Of a stretch of DNA of 20,191 nucleotides, positions 7,736 through 14,100 are shown in pieces. Position 1 is the stretch's first letter, and every line of letters begins with the position of its first letter. Origin of the DNA: Bacteroidaceae bacterium. GTDB taxonomy: Bacteria > Bacteroidota > Bacteroidia > Bacteroidales > Bacteroidaceae. The notes beneath the pieces were generated by a model that saw nothing but the letters and a program-made list of their open reading frames with translations, was not told the DNA's origin and ran no database searches. The stretch spans positions 1 through 20,191 of the forward strand of contig JALNVG010000024.1 in NCBI GenBank assembly GCA_023227685.1. The letters are read 5' to 3'. A program made the position numbers and the translations under genes.

Positions 7736-8839
7736 TCATACATTAAAACGAAAATGCATTATATCACCGTCTTGTACTATATAATCCTTTCCTTCAACAC
7801 CCAATTTCCCTGCTTCGCGTACGGCAACTTCCGAACCGTATTTAAGATAATCTTCGTACTTGATCACTTCGGCACGAATAAATCCTTTTTCAAAATCGGT
7901 ATGAATCACACCGGCACATTGGGGAGCTTTCCATCCCTTATGATAGGTCCATGCCTTGACTTCCATTTCACCGGCAGTGATAAAGGTTTCCAAGTTTAAT
8001 AACTTGTAGGCCAATTTAATCAGTCTGTTTACTCCGGATTCTTTTAGTCCCACTTCTTGAAGGAACATCTGGCGATCTTCATAAGTCTCCAACTCGGCTA
8101 TCTCGGCCTCTGTTTTTGCAGCAACCACCAATAGTTGGGCATCTTCACCGACTATTGCTTTACGCACACTATCAACGTAATGATTTCCTTTCAGTACGCT
8201 GCCTTCGTCTACATTGCAGACATACATTACGGGTTTTGCCGTAAGTAGAAACAAATCTTTAGCGATTCTTTGTTCATCTTTCGACTCAAAAGAAACCGTA
8301 CGGGCAGATTGCCCTTTTTCAAGTGCTTCCTTATATTTGGAAAGAACCTCAAATGTTATTTTAGCCTCCTGGTCACCACCGGATTTGGCTTGTTTCTCAA
8401 CTTTTTGAATACGGCCGTCAACTGTTTCCAAATCTTTGATTTGAAGTTCGGTATCTATAATCTCTTTATCACGAACGGGGTCGATACTGTCTGATACATG
8501 AATTACATTATCATCATCAAAGCAACGAAGTACATGAATAATAGCATCCGTTTCGCGAATATTAGCCAAGAACTGATTACCCAGGCCTTCGCCCTTGCTT
8601 GCACCTTTGACAAGCCCGGCTATATCTACGATTTCTACGGTAGTAGGGACAATACGTCCCGGGTGTACGATCTCGGCAAGTTTCGTTAAGCGTTCGTCGG
8701 GTACGGTAATCACTCCTACATTGGGTTCTATTGTACAAAAAGGAAAGTTTGCCGCTTGTGCCTTCGCATTTGACAAACAATTGAAAAGTGTAGACTTACC
8801 TACATTCGGTAGTCCGACTATACCACATTGTAAGGCCAT
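7736..8839 (-). CDS. ychF: Ribosome-binding Obg-family ATPase/GTPase YchF (OLA1 homologue)
   Basis: 367 aa, the normal length for YchF. The G1 loop GLPNVGKST is at residues 9-17. G3 is DIAGL (72-76), with the hydrophobic residue after Gly typical of the HAS NTPases. The G4 position reads NVDE (209-212) rather than NKxD, the change that makes YchF/OLA1 proteins prefer ATP over GTP. A coiled-coil region (about 125-205) and a C-terminal TGS domain (about 280-365, with LETFITAGE and DGDIMHFRF) follow. The protein binds ribosomes and is tied to stress responses in other bacteria. The start ATG is 41 nt downstream of a TATCTTTG promoter element. The DJ-1-like gene upstream ends at a terminator, so ychF appears to begin its own unit, running on into lgt. 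Confidence 0.96.
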   Translation of the reverse strand: MALQCGIVGLPNVGKSTLFNCLSNAKAQAANFPFCTIEPNVGVITVPDERLTKLAEIVHPGRIVPTTVEIVDIAGLVKGASKGEGLGNQFLANIRETDAIIHVLRCFDDDNVIHVSDSIDPVRDKEIIDTELQIKDLETVDGRIQKVEKQAKSGGDQEAKITFEVLSKYKEALEKGQSARTVSFESKDEQRIAKDLFLLTAKPVMYVCNVDEGSVLKGNHYVDSVRKAIVGEDAQLLVVAAKTEAEIAELETYEDRQMFLQEVGLKESGVNRLIKLAYKLLNLETFITAGEMEVKAWTYHKGWKAPQCAGVIHTDFEKGFIRAEVIKYEDYLKYGSEVAVREAGKLGVEGKDYIVQDGDIMHFRFNV

Positions 8840-8880
8840 TTATTTTATTACTTTTATTTATTTATATCTAAAAATACATG

Positions 8881-8888
8881 CAAAGATA
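8881..8888 (-). promoter_or_regulatory. -7 promoter element for ychF
   Basis: The minus strand reads TATCTTTG, a full match to TAnnTTTG, 41 nt upstream of the ychF ATG. The -33 region is T-rich (CGTTTTTC) without a clean TTTG. Confidence 0.55.
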
Positions 8889-8936
8889 AAACATATTTTT
8901 GAAAAACGTTTATTTATAGAAAACCAATCGCTTCAA

Positions 8937-8985
8937 ATGAAAAAAACAGTGTCCGAAACTACTTAAACAATAGCCGAACACTGTT
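8937..8985 (-). terminator. Intrinsic terminator of the DJ-1-like gene
   Basis: On the minus strand an 8-bp stem (AACAGTGT at 8945-8952 pairing with ACACTGTT at 8978-8985), extended by two G-C pairs after one mismatch, is followed at once by a run of T. It starts about 20 nt after the DJ-1-like stop codon and ends before the ychF promoter, so it separates the two units. Confidence 0.8.
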
Positions 8986-9003
8986 GGATAAAAATAAAAT
9001 TTC

Positions 9004-9549
9004 TTATTTTACTTCCAGGCCAGCTTTTACTCTGTCTATAGTAGCTTTATCCACCATCAGTTGTAGGAGTGCCAACGCAAAATCTACGGAATGACCGGCA
9101 CCGATTGCAGTAATCAGCTTTCCGTCCTTTTCTATATCTTTGCCGGTATATTTATAATCAGACATTTCTTCTTTGACACTTCGGTGACAAGTAATGACTT
9201 TACCCTTGCCCACTTTGTTTGCAAGAAGAACTGTTGGTCCACCGCAAATAGCGGCAATATATTTGCCGGCCTTGTCGTAATCTTTTACGACATTGCCTAC
9301 AGCCTTTGATTCTGCCAGATTCACGTAGCCCGGATTGCCGCCGGGAATAACAATCATATCTCCGTCACTTAAATCAGTGTCTTTCAACAGAACATCGGCT
9401 TTTACCCGAACTCCTTGCGAAGAAGTAACCTCTATGGCATTTGTAATTGATACGGATTTAACATCTATCTGGGCCCTTTTAAATACGTCAATCGGAGCCA
9501 ATGCTTCAATAGTTTCAAAGCCTTCGGCCAAAAATACATATACTTTCAT
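9004..9549 (-). CDS. DJ-1/PfpI superfamily protein (DJ-1/YajL subfamily)
   Basis: 181 aa. It is close to human DJ-1 and E. coli YajL over its whole length. The nucleophile elbow IAAICGGPTVLLA places the reactive cysteine at C102, and E15 in EGFETIEAL is the partner acid; these match C106 and E18 of human DJ-1. H122 (TCHR) matches human H126. Family proteins are redox-sensitive and have been described as chaperones and glyoxalases; a deglycase activity has been claimed and is disputed. The frame is open upstream to 9633, but the segment 9580-9587 reads as a -7 promoter element on this strand and the conserved protein begins at MKVYVFLAEG, so I take the ATG at 9549. It is a single-gene unit with its own terminator, divergent from cysK. 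Confidence 0.93.
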   Translation of the reverse strand: MKVYVFLAEGFETIEALAPIDVFKRAQIDVKSVSITNAIEVTSSQGVRVKADVLLKDTDLSDGDMIVIPGGNPGYVNLAESKAVGNVVKDYDKAGKYIAAICGGPTVLLANKVGKGKVITCHRSVKEEMSDYKYTGKDIEKDGKLITAIGAGHSVDFALALLQLMVDKATIDRVKAGLEVK

Positions 9550-9579
9550 TGTTGTATAAATGTTTAAATGATTAATTCT

Positions 9580-9587
9580 CAAAGTTA
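9580..9587 (-). promoter_or_regulatory. -7 promoter element for the DJ-1-like gene
   Basis: The minus strand reads TAACTTTG, matching TAnnTTTG, 31 nt upstream of the chosen ATG (9549). No clear -33 element. It falls inside the longer open frame, which argues for the shorter protein. Confidence 0.5.
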
Positions 9588-9695
9588 CATATTTCTTTTT
9601 GCTCTTTTCTGTAGCTAAGGCTTTTTTCTTCATTATTTAACTTCAAAACACTTGATTTACCACATTGTTAGCATATAATTACCACAGATATGGTA

Positions 9696-9726
9696 TTTCG
9701 TATCTAACTAAACCACACTACCTTTA
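9696..9726 (+). promoter_or_regulatory. Possible cysK promoter
   Basis: TACCTTTA at 9719-9726 matches TAnnTTTG at all but the last base. TTTC at 9696-9699 lies 19 nt upstream, where TTTG is expected. Transcription would start about 30 nt before the ATG at 9764. A small inverted repeat (TACCA, 6 nt, TGGTA) lies just upstream at about 9680-9695 and could be an operator, but nothing proves this. Confidence 0.4.
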
Positions 9727-9763
9727 CAACCGAAAGAAATATAAACAAATTAATTATATCATT

Positions 9764-10714
9764 ATGAAAAGAATAGCAAAAAAATTAACGGAATTGATCG
9801 GTCATACACCGTTGTTGGAAACAAGTAATTACAATGCAAGCAAGAGTTTAAAAGCTCGGCTCATCGCAAAAATCGAATCTTTTAATCCTGCCGGAAGTGT
9901 AAAAGACCGCATTGCTTTGGCTATGATTGAGGACGCTGAAAACAGAGGACTATTGACGCCGGGAGATACTCTGATTGAACCGACAAGTGGCAATACCGGT
10001 GTTGGACTTGCTTTTGTTGCTGCCGTCAAGGGTTATAAACTGATTTTGACAATGCCGGATACCATGAGCATTGAACGCCGTAATTTATTAAAGGCACTCG
10101 GAGCCGATTTAATTCTCACTCCTGGTTCAACAGGCATGAAAGGTGCAATAGCAGAAGCGATGAAATTAAAAGAGAAAATATCGAATGCCGTGATTCTACA
10201 ACAATTTGAGAATCCGGCTAACCCTTTGGCACATTATCATACCACCGGCCAAGAAATTTGGAATGATACGGAAGGAAAAATCGATTTCTTCGTATCTGGA
10301 GTAGGAACCGGCGGAACGATAAGCGGTGTAGGAAAAGCGTTGAAAGAGCATAACAAAAACATTAAAATTGTTGCAGTCGAACCTTCTGATTCAGCTGTAC
10401 TCTCGGGTGGAAAACCGGGACCTCACAAAATTCAAGGTATCGGTGCAGGTTTCGTCCCAAAGACTTATGATGCTTCGATAATAGACCAAATTATTCCGGT
10501 ATCAAACGATGATGCCATACGCACCAGTCGTGAATTGGCCAAGAGAGAAGGGTTACTGGTAGGCTTTTCGTCCGGGGCAGCATATTATGCAGCAACTCAA
10601 TTGGCTCTGCTTCCCGAAAATAAAGGAAAGATGATTGTTGCTCTGTTGCCCGATACCGGCGAACGTTACTTATCTACAGTACTTTATGCCTTTGATGATT
10701 ATCCTTTAAAATAA
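9764..10714 (+). CDS. cysK: Cysteine synthase (O-acetylserine sulfhydrylase)
   Basis: 316 aa. A PLP enzyme making L-cysteine from O-acetylserine and sulfide. The PLP lysine is K47 in NPAGSVKDR. The substrate-binding loop TSGNTG is at 74-79, the glycine-rich phosphate-binding loop SGVGTGGTISGVG follows near residue 180, and HKIQGIGAGFVP and FSSGAA are the later conserved blocks. Length is typical (about 310-320). The frame is open 33 codons further upstream, but the conserved protein begins at MKRIAKKLTELIGHTPLLE, so I choose the ATG at 9764. It stands alone: no cysE or sulfate-reduction genes are next to it. CysK is preferred to CysM because of the motifs; cystathionine beta-synthase is excluded by length. 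Confidence 0.94.
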   Translation: MKRIAKKLTELIGHTPLLETSNYNASKSLKARLIAKIESFNPAGSVKDRIALAMIEDAENRGLLTPGDTLIEPTSGNTGVGLAFVAAVKGYKLILTMPDTMSIERRNLLKALGADLILTPGSTGMKGAIAEAMKLKEKISNAVILQQFENPANPLAHYHTTGQEIWNDTEGKIDFFVSGVGTGGTISGVGKALKEHNKNIKIVAVEPSDSAVLSGGKPGPHKIQGIGAGFVPKTYDASIIDQIIPVSNDDAIRTSRELAKREGLLVGFSSGAAYYAATQLALLPENKGKMIVALLPDTGERYLSTVLYAFDDYPLK

Positions 10715-10801
10715 TAAAATCATAAATCAAACCAAAATTAAATGTACTTTATCATTAAATTAGTTGTAATTGAAGCCTTAATTAAATATTTTGAAAGCAA
10801 G

Positions 10802-10901
10802 ATTACTTTAGCCCGTGTATGCGGGCTATCCGGCCCACGTACGTAAACTATATAGCCCGTGTATGGAAACCATATAGCCCCCATACACGGGCCGAAGTAA
10901 T
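10802..10901. repeat. Large imperfect palindrome with internal repeats downstream of cysK
   Basis: Two 20-nt arms (10802-10821 and 10882-10901) are inverted copies: 18 Watson-Crick pairs, one G-T and one mismatch. The core TAGCCCGTGTATG recurs as a direct repeat at 10853-10865. A second perfect inverted repeat lies inside: CGGGCTAT (10822-10829) against ATAGCCCG (10852-10859). A small TATGG-AAA-CCATA hairpin (10862-10874) adds to it. The element is GC-rich in an AT-rich spacer. It begins 88 nt after the cysK stop and has no T-run directly after it, so it is not a classic terminator. It may be a dispersed palindromic element or a structured RNA at the 3' ends of cysK and mutS transcripts. The rest of the 298-nt spacer shows no gene. 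Confidence 0.75.
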
Positions 10902-10925
10902 ATTGTTATAAAAAAACAATAAACA

Positions 10926-10939
10926 TATGGAAAACCATA
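10926..10939. repeat. Short inverted repeat TATGG-AAAA-CCATA
   Basis: A 5-bp stem with an AAAA loop between the large palindrome and the mutS stop. It nearly repeats the small hairpin at 10862-10874, which suggests a diverged satellite of the larger element. Confidence 0.4.
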
Positions 10940-11012
10940 CTTAATCTAACGATAAAATATTCTATTGATCGTGTTTATATACCAACAAAAAGGATTTAAT
11001 ATTTAAGAATTA

Positions 11013-13622
11013 CTATTTCCCTATTAAGATTCTCTTGATCTCATTCAACTTGTTGAGTGCATCGATCGGGGTCAGATTATTAACATCAAGATGCAGGATC
11101 TCATCTCTGATTTGTGAAAGTACCGGATCATCCAATTGAAAGAAACTTAATTGCATGCCCTCATGCTGACTCATTTCTCCTATCGGTTTACCGTTTATGC
11201 CCTTGCCATTATCGGATTCCAACTGGCCGAGGATTACATTAGCCCGCTTGACAATACTCTTAGGCATACCTGCAATCTTTGCCACATGTATACCAAAAGA
11301 ACGTTCACTACCACCGGATTCGAGTTTGCGTAAAAAAATAACCTTATTATCTACTTCCTTTACAGCCACATTAAAATTTTTAATACGACTGAACGACTTC
11401 TCCATCTCTATCAATTCATGATAATGCGTGGCAAACAAAGTACGGGCTTGAGCTTTGGGATTTTCGTGAAGATATTCAAGAATAGCCCATGCAATGGATA
11501 TTCCGTCATAAGTGGATGTACCACGCCCCAATTCATCAAACAAAATAAGACTCCTCGGAGTTACATTATTCAGTATATTAGCTGCCTCACTCATCTCAAC
11601 CATAAAAGTAGATTCGCCAACGGAAATATTATCACTGGCTCCGACACGAGTGAATATTTTATCTACCAAACCGATATGGGCACTTTCTGCCGGAACAAAA
11701 GAACCTATCTGAGCCATCAATGTAATTAAGGCTGTTTGTCTTAAAAGTGCTGATTTACCAGCCATGTTAGGTCCTGTAATAATAAGAATTTGCTGTGTAT
11801 TACTATCCAATTTTACATCATTGGCCACATATTTTTCTCCAATAGGTAACTGCTTTTCAATCACAGGATGACGACCTTGATGAATATCGATCACTACATC
11901 ATCATCAAGCATCGGGCGGATATACTTATTTTCTTCGGCCACAACAGCAAAAGACAAAAGGCAATCCAAGCGTGCTATCTGATTAGCATTAATTTGAATG
12001 TCAGGAATAAATTCAGTCAGCGCCTGTACCAAATCCGTATATATCTTTGTTTCCAGAATTTGTATCTTCTCTTCGGCCCCTAAAATTTTTTCTTCATATC
12101 CTTTTAATTCTTGTGTGATATATCGTTCGGCATTTACTAATGTCTGCTTACGAATCCACTCGTCCGGCACTTTATCCTTATGCATGTTACGAACTTCCAT
12201 GTAGTAACCAAACACATTATTAAAACCAATCTTCAAACTTTGAATACCCGTTTTTTCAATTTCCCTCTGCTGAATCTTCAACAAATATTTTTTACCGGAA
12301 TGAGACAACTCACGCAACTCATCCAATTCGGAATTAACGCCGGCTTTTATTATATCTCCCTTATTAATCAGCGAAGGCGGATCGTTATTTATTTCCCTAT
12401 CTATTCTGTCACGAATAGATTCACAAAGATTAAACTGCTGGCCAATATATTTCAAGCTGACATTATCCGTATTCAAACAAGCATTCTTGATAGAAACAAT
12501 TGACTGCAAAGCAACTTTCAACTGTACTATTTCACGGGGAGTGACACGACCGACGGCTACTTTAGAAATGATACGTTCAAGATCTCCTATCAGACGTAAA
12601 TTTTCTCCTATCAACTCCTTAAATTCAGGGTGACGAAAGAAATATTCCACTACATTCAATCGATCATCGATCTGTTGTTTTTCTTTGAGCGGAAAAACAA
12701 TCCAGCGCTTCATCAGACGTGCACCCATCGGACTCAATGTTTTATCTATAACATCAAGCAAACTGCTCCCGCCTTCATTCATGCAACTAATCAGTTCAAG
12801 ACTGCGTACGGTAAACTTATCCAAACGAACATACTTATCCTCCTCTATACGTGCCAACGATGTGATATGACTGATTTGCGTATGTTGAGTCATCGTGAGA
12901 TATTGCAGTATGGCACCTGAAGCAATAATTCCGTTCTTTAAATGTTCTACTCCGAACCCTTTTAAATTTTTGGTATCAAAATGCTTAAGCAAACTCTCGC
13001 GCGAAGATGCTTCAGTAAACACCCAGTCGTCTAATTCGTAAGTATAATATTTAGAACTGAAATTGCCCTCGAACAATTGCCGTTTGCCACGCTCAAAGAT
13101 AACTTCTTTCGGACCAAAATTGCCCAATAATTTATCTACATAATCAAAAGTTCCTTCCGAGGTTAAAAATTCACCTGTAGAAATATCAAGAAAAGCTACA
13201 CCACAAGCGGATTTTCCAAAATGAACGGCTGCAAGAAAATTGTTTTCTTTATAATTAAGAACTGAACTGTCAATAGAAATACCGGGAGTAACAAGTTCCG
13301 TAATGCCGCGCTTAACCAACTTGGTTGTTGTCTTCGGGTCTTCTAACTGGTCGCAAATAGCCACCCGTTTGCCTGCTCTAATAAGTTTTGGCAAATATGT
13401 ATCAAGCGCATGATGCGGAAAACCGGCCATTTCAACAGTTTTTCCTTTCCCATTGGCACGGCGGGTAAGAGTAATACCTAATATATCTGCTGCAATAATC
13501 GCATCGGTAGAATAAGTCTCGTAAAAATCACCGCAACGAAAAAGCATCAAGGCATCAGGATGTTTAGCTTTTAAACTCAAAAACTGCTTCATCATTGGAG
13601 TCTGTACGATATCTTCACTCAC
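11013..13622 (-). CDS. mutS: DNA mismatch repair protein MutS
   Basis: 869 aa. It binds mispaired bases and starts methyl-independent or MutL-dependent repair. The mismatch-reading F-x-E motif is F33-Y-E35 in GDFYE. The core and clamp domains follow, then the ABC-type ATPase: Walker A GPNMAGKS (617-624), Walker B and signature LILFDELGRGTS (692-703, D696-E697) and FATHYHEL (730-737). QLSFF (824-828) near the C-terminus looks like a beta-clamp binding motif. The protein starts with GTG at 13622, backed by an AGGAG Shine-Dalgarno site 7 nt upstream (13630-13634) and by a consensus promoter about 60 nt upstream. Strong Shine-Dalgarno sites are rare in this phylum. It is a single-gene unit, divergent from leuS; mutL is not in the window. 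Confidence 0.97.
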   Translation of the reverse strand: MSEDIVQTPMMKQFLSLKAKHPDALMLFRCGDFYETYSTDAIIAADILGITLTRRANGKGKTVEMAGFPHHALDTYLPKLIRAGKRVAICDQLEDPKTTTKLVKRGITELVTPGISIDSSVLNYKENNFLAAVHFGKSACGVAFLDISTGEFLTSEGTFDYVDKLLGNFGPKEVIFERGKRQLFEGNFSSKYYTYELDDWVFTEASSRESLLKHFDTKNLKGFGVEHLKNGIIASGAILQYLTMTQHTQISHITSLARIEEDKYVRLDKFTVRSLELISCMNEGGSSLLDVIDKTLSPMGARLMKRWIVFPLKEKQQIDDRLNVVEYFFRHPEFKELIGENLRLIGDLERIISKVAVGRVTPREIVQLKVALQSIVSIKNACLNTDNVSLKYIGQQFNLCESIRDRIDREINNDPPSLINKGDIIKAGVNSELDELRELSHSGKKYLLKIQQREIEKTGIQSLKIGFNNVFGYYMEVRNMHKDKVPDEWIRKQTLVNAERYITQELKGYEEKILGAEEKIQILETKIYTDLVQALTEFIPDIQINANQIARLDCLLSFAVVAEENKYIRPMLDDDVVIDIHQGRHPVIEKQLPIGEKYVANDVKLDSNTQQILIITGPNMAGKSALLRQTALITLMAQIGSFVPAESAHIGLVDKIFTRVGASDNISVGESTFMVEMSEAANILNNVTPRSLILFDELGRGTSTYDGISIAWAILEYLHENPKAQARTLFATHYHELIEMEKSFSRIKNFNVAVKEVDNKVIFLRKLESGGSERSFGIHVAKIAGMPKSIVKRANVILGQLESDNGKGINGKPIGEMSQHEGMQLSFFQLDDPVLSQIRDEILHLDVNNLTPIDALNKLNEIKRILIGK

Positions 13623-13629
13623 TTTTTTT

Positions 13630-13634
13630 CTCCT
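13630..13634 (-). promoter_or_regulatory. Shine-Dalgarno site deciding the mutS GTG start
   Basis: The minus strand reads GAGGAG, with AGGAG ending 7 nt before the GTG codon. This supports GTG at 13622 as the start rather than the internal ATGs at codons 10 and 11. Confidence 0.7.
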
Positions 13635-13684
13635 CTATTCTTTTATTCTAATATGAAATTGAAATCTATTTTTTTTTAATAAAG

Positions 13685-13716
13685 CAAAGATAATTCTTTT
13701 TGACCAATAACTCAAA
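13685..13716 (-). promoter_or_regulatory. Consensus promoter for mutS
   Basis: On the minus strand TTTG (13716-13713) is followed after 20 nt by TATCTTTG (13692-13685). Both elements and the spacing match the Bacteroides vegetative promoter. Transcription would start near 13679, leaving a leader of about 57 nt before the GTG. Confidence 0.75.
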
Positions 13717-13841
13717 TAGAATAAAAAAAATAATTTCTGAAAAAAAAATTCGAATTATAGTGCAAATCTAATTATTTTTGTTAATAGAACCATTGTTTAT
13801 GTTAAATAACATATATTTTAAGCACTTTTCTCACTCTTTGC

Positions 13842-13871
13842 TTGCGACTTTCATAAAAAGCCGTATCTTTG
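13842..13871 (+). promoter_or_regulatory. Consensus promoter for a short transcript upstream of leuS
   Basis: TTG at 13842-13844, 19 nt, then TATCTTTG at 13864-13871, an ideal Bacteroides promoter. Transcription would start near 13877. Only about 40 nt separate that point from a strong terminator hairpin. Confidence 0.75.
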
Positions 13872-13876
13872 TACTG

Positions 13877-13940
13877 TGTTTTTCATAGTATTAGATTTAA
13901 GGTTAACAAAGGTTGGAGTACGGCGGTACTCCTTTTTTTT
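13877..13940 (+). ncRNA. Candidate small RNA or terminated leader (about 64 nt) upstream of leuS
   Basis: The segment runs from the predicted start of the promoter at 13842-13871 to a strong intrinsic terminator. It contains no ATG and no reading frame of note. The hexamer AAGGTT occurs twice, 10 nt apart (13899-13904 and 13909-13914). From memory, the central stretch around TTAGATTTAAGGTTAAC resembles a recurrent intergenic element of Bacteroides genomes made of promoter, short body and variable terminator hairpin; I cannot verify this here. The Bacteroidales-1 RNA motif has the same general build and should be compared. It could be a free small RNA, or a prematurely ended leader of leuS. 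No T-box features are seen. Confidence 0.6.
13915..13940 (+). terminator. Strong intrinsic terminator
   Basis: A perfect 7-bp stem GGAGTAC / GTACTCC with a GGCG loop (13915-13932) is followed directly by eight T residues. It ends the short transcript started at about 13877. Confidence 0.88.
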
Positions 13941-13978
13941 GCCCTTATTTAAACTATAGATCCATACACTAAGTTACA

Positions 13979-13993
13979 ACCCTATAGTAGGGT
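13979..13993. repeat. Perfect inverted repeat ACCCTA-TAG-TAGGGT upstream of leuS
   Basis: A 6-bp perfect inverted repeat with a 3-nt centre, 107 nt before the leuS ATG and 38 nt after the small-RNA terminator. It could be an operator for a dimeric regulator or a weak hairpin. No second copy is seen in the window. Confidence 0.4.
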
Positions 13994-14039
13994 AATAATT
14001 TTCTTTGAAGTAATCAGAGGAAAATAGAAAATAAAGACT

Positions 14040-14047
14040 TAAATTTG
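14040..14047 (+). promoter_or_regulatory. Possible -7 element for leuS
   Basis: TAAATTTG matches TAnnTTTG and lies 53 nt upstream of the leuS ATG. No TTG or TTTG is found at the expected distance, so the match may be chance in AT-rich DNA. Confidence 0.3.
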
Positions 14048-14100
14048 CGAACTAATATCATTAGATATTTTTAAATCGTCAATTATAAAAAATTTGTATA

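Noticed and set aside
8595..8966. A 123-codon plus-strand open frame
   Set aside because: It lies antisense to ychF and then runs into the terminator region; ychF is certain and the product resembles nothing I know.
9550..9633. A 28-codon extension of the DJ-1-like protein
   Set aside because: It contains a -7 promoter element for the same gene, and DJ-1 homology starts at the ATG at 9549.
9665..9763. A 33-codon extension of CysK
   Set aside because: The added residues resemble no CysK N-terminus and cover the likely promoter at 9696-9726.
10809..10892. Possible CRISPR array, because a 13-nt core recurs
   Set aside because: Only two direct copies and one inverted copy, nested and palindromic, with no regular spacers and no cas genes.
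12180..12503. A 107-codon plus-strand open frame and similar ones at 11418-11729 and 4468-4800
   Set aside because: They are antisense shadows of mutS and rnr, with no start signals or recognisable domains.
13877..14100. T-box leader regulating leuS
   Set aside because: No T-box consensus or specifier-loop pattern is seen; T-boxes are also not expected for this phylum. A short terminated transcript fits better.
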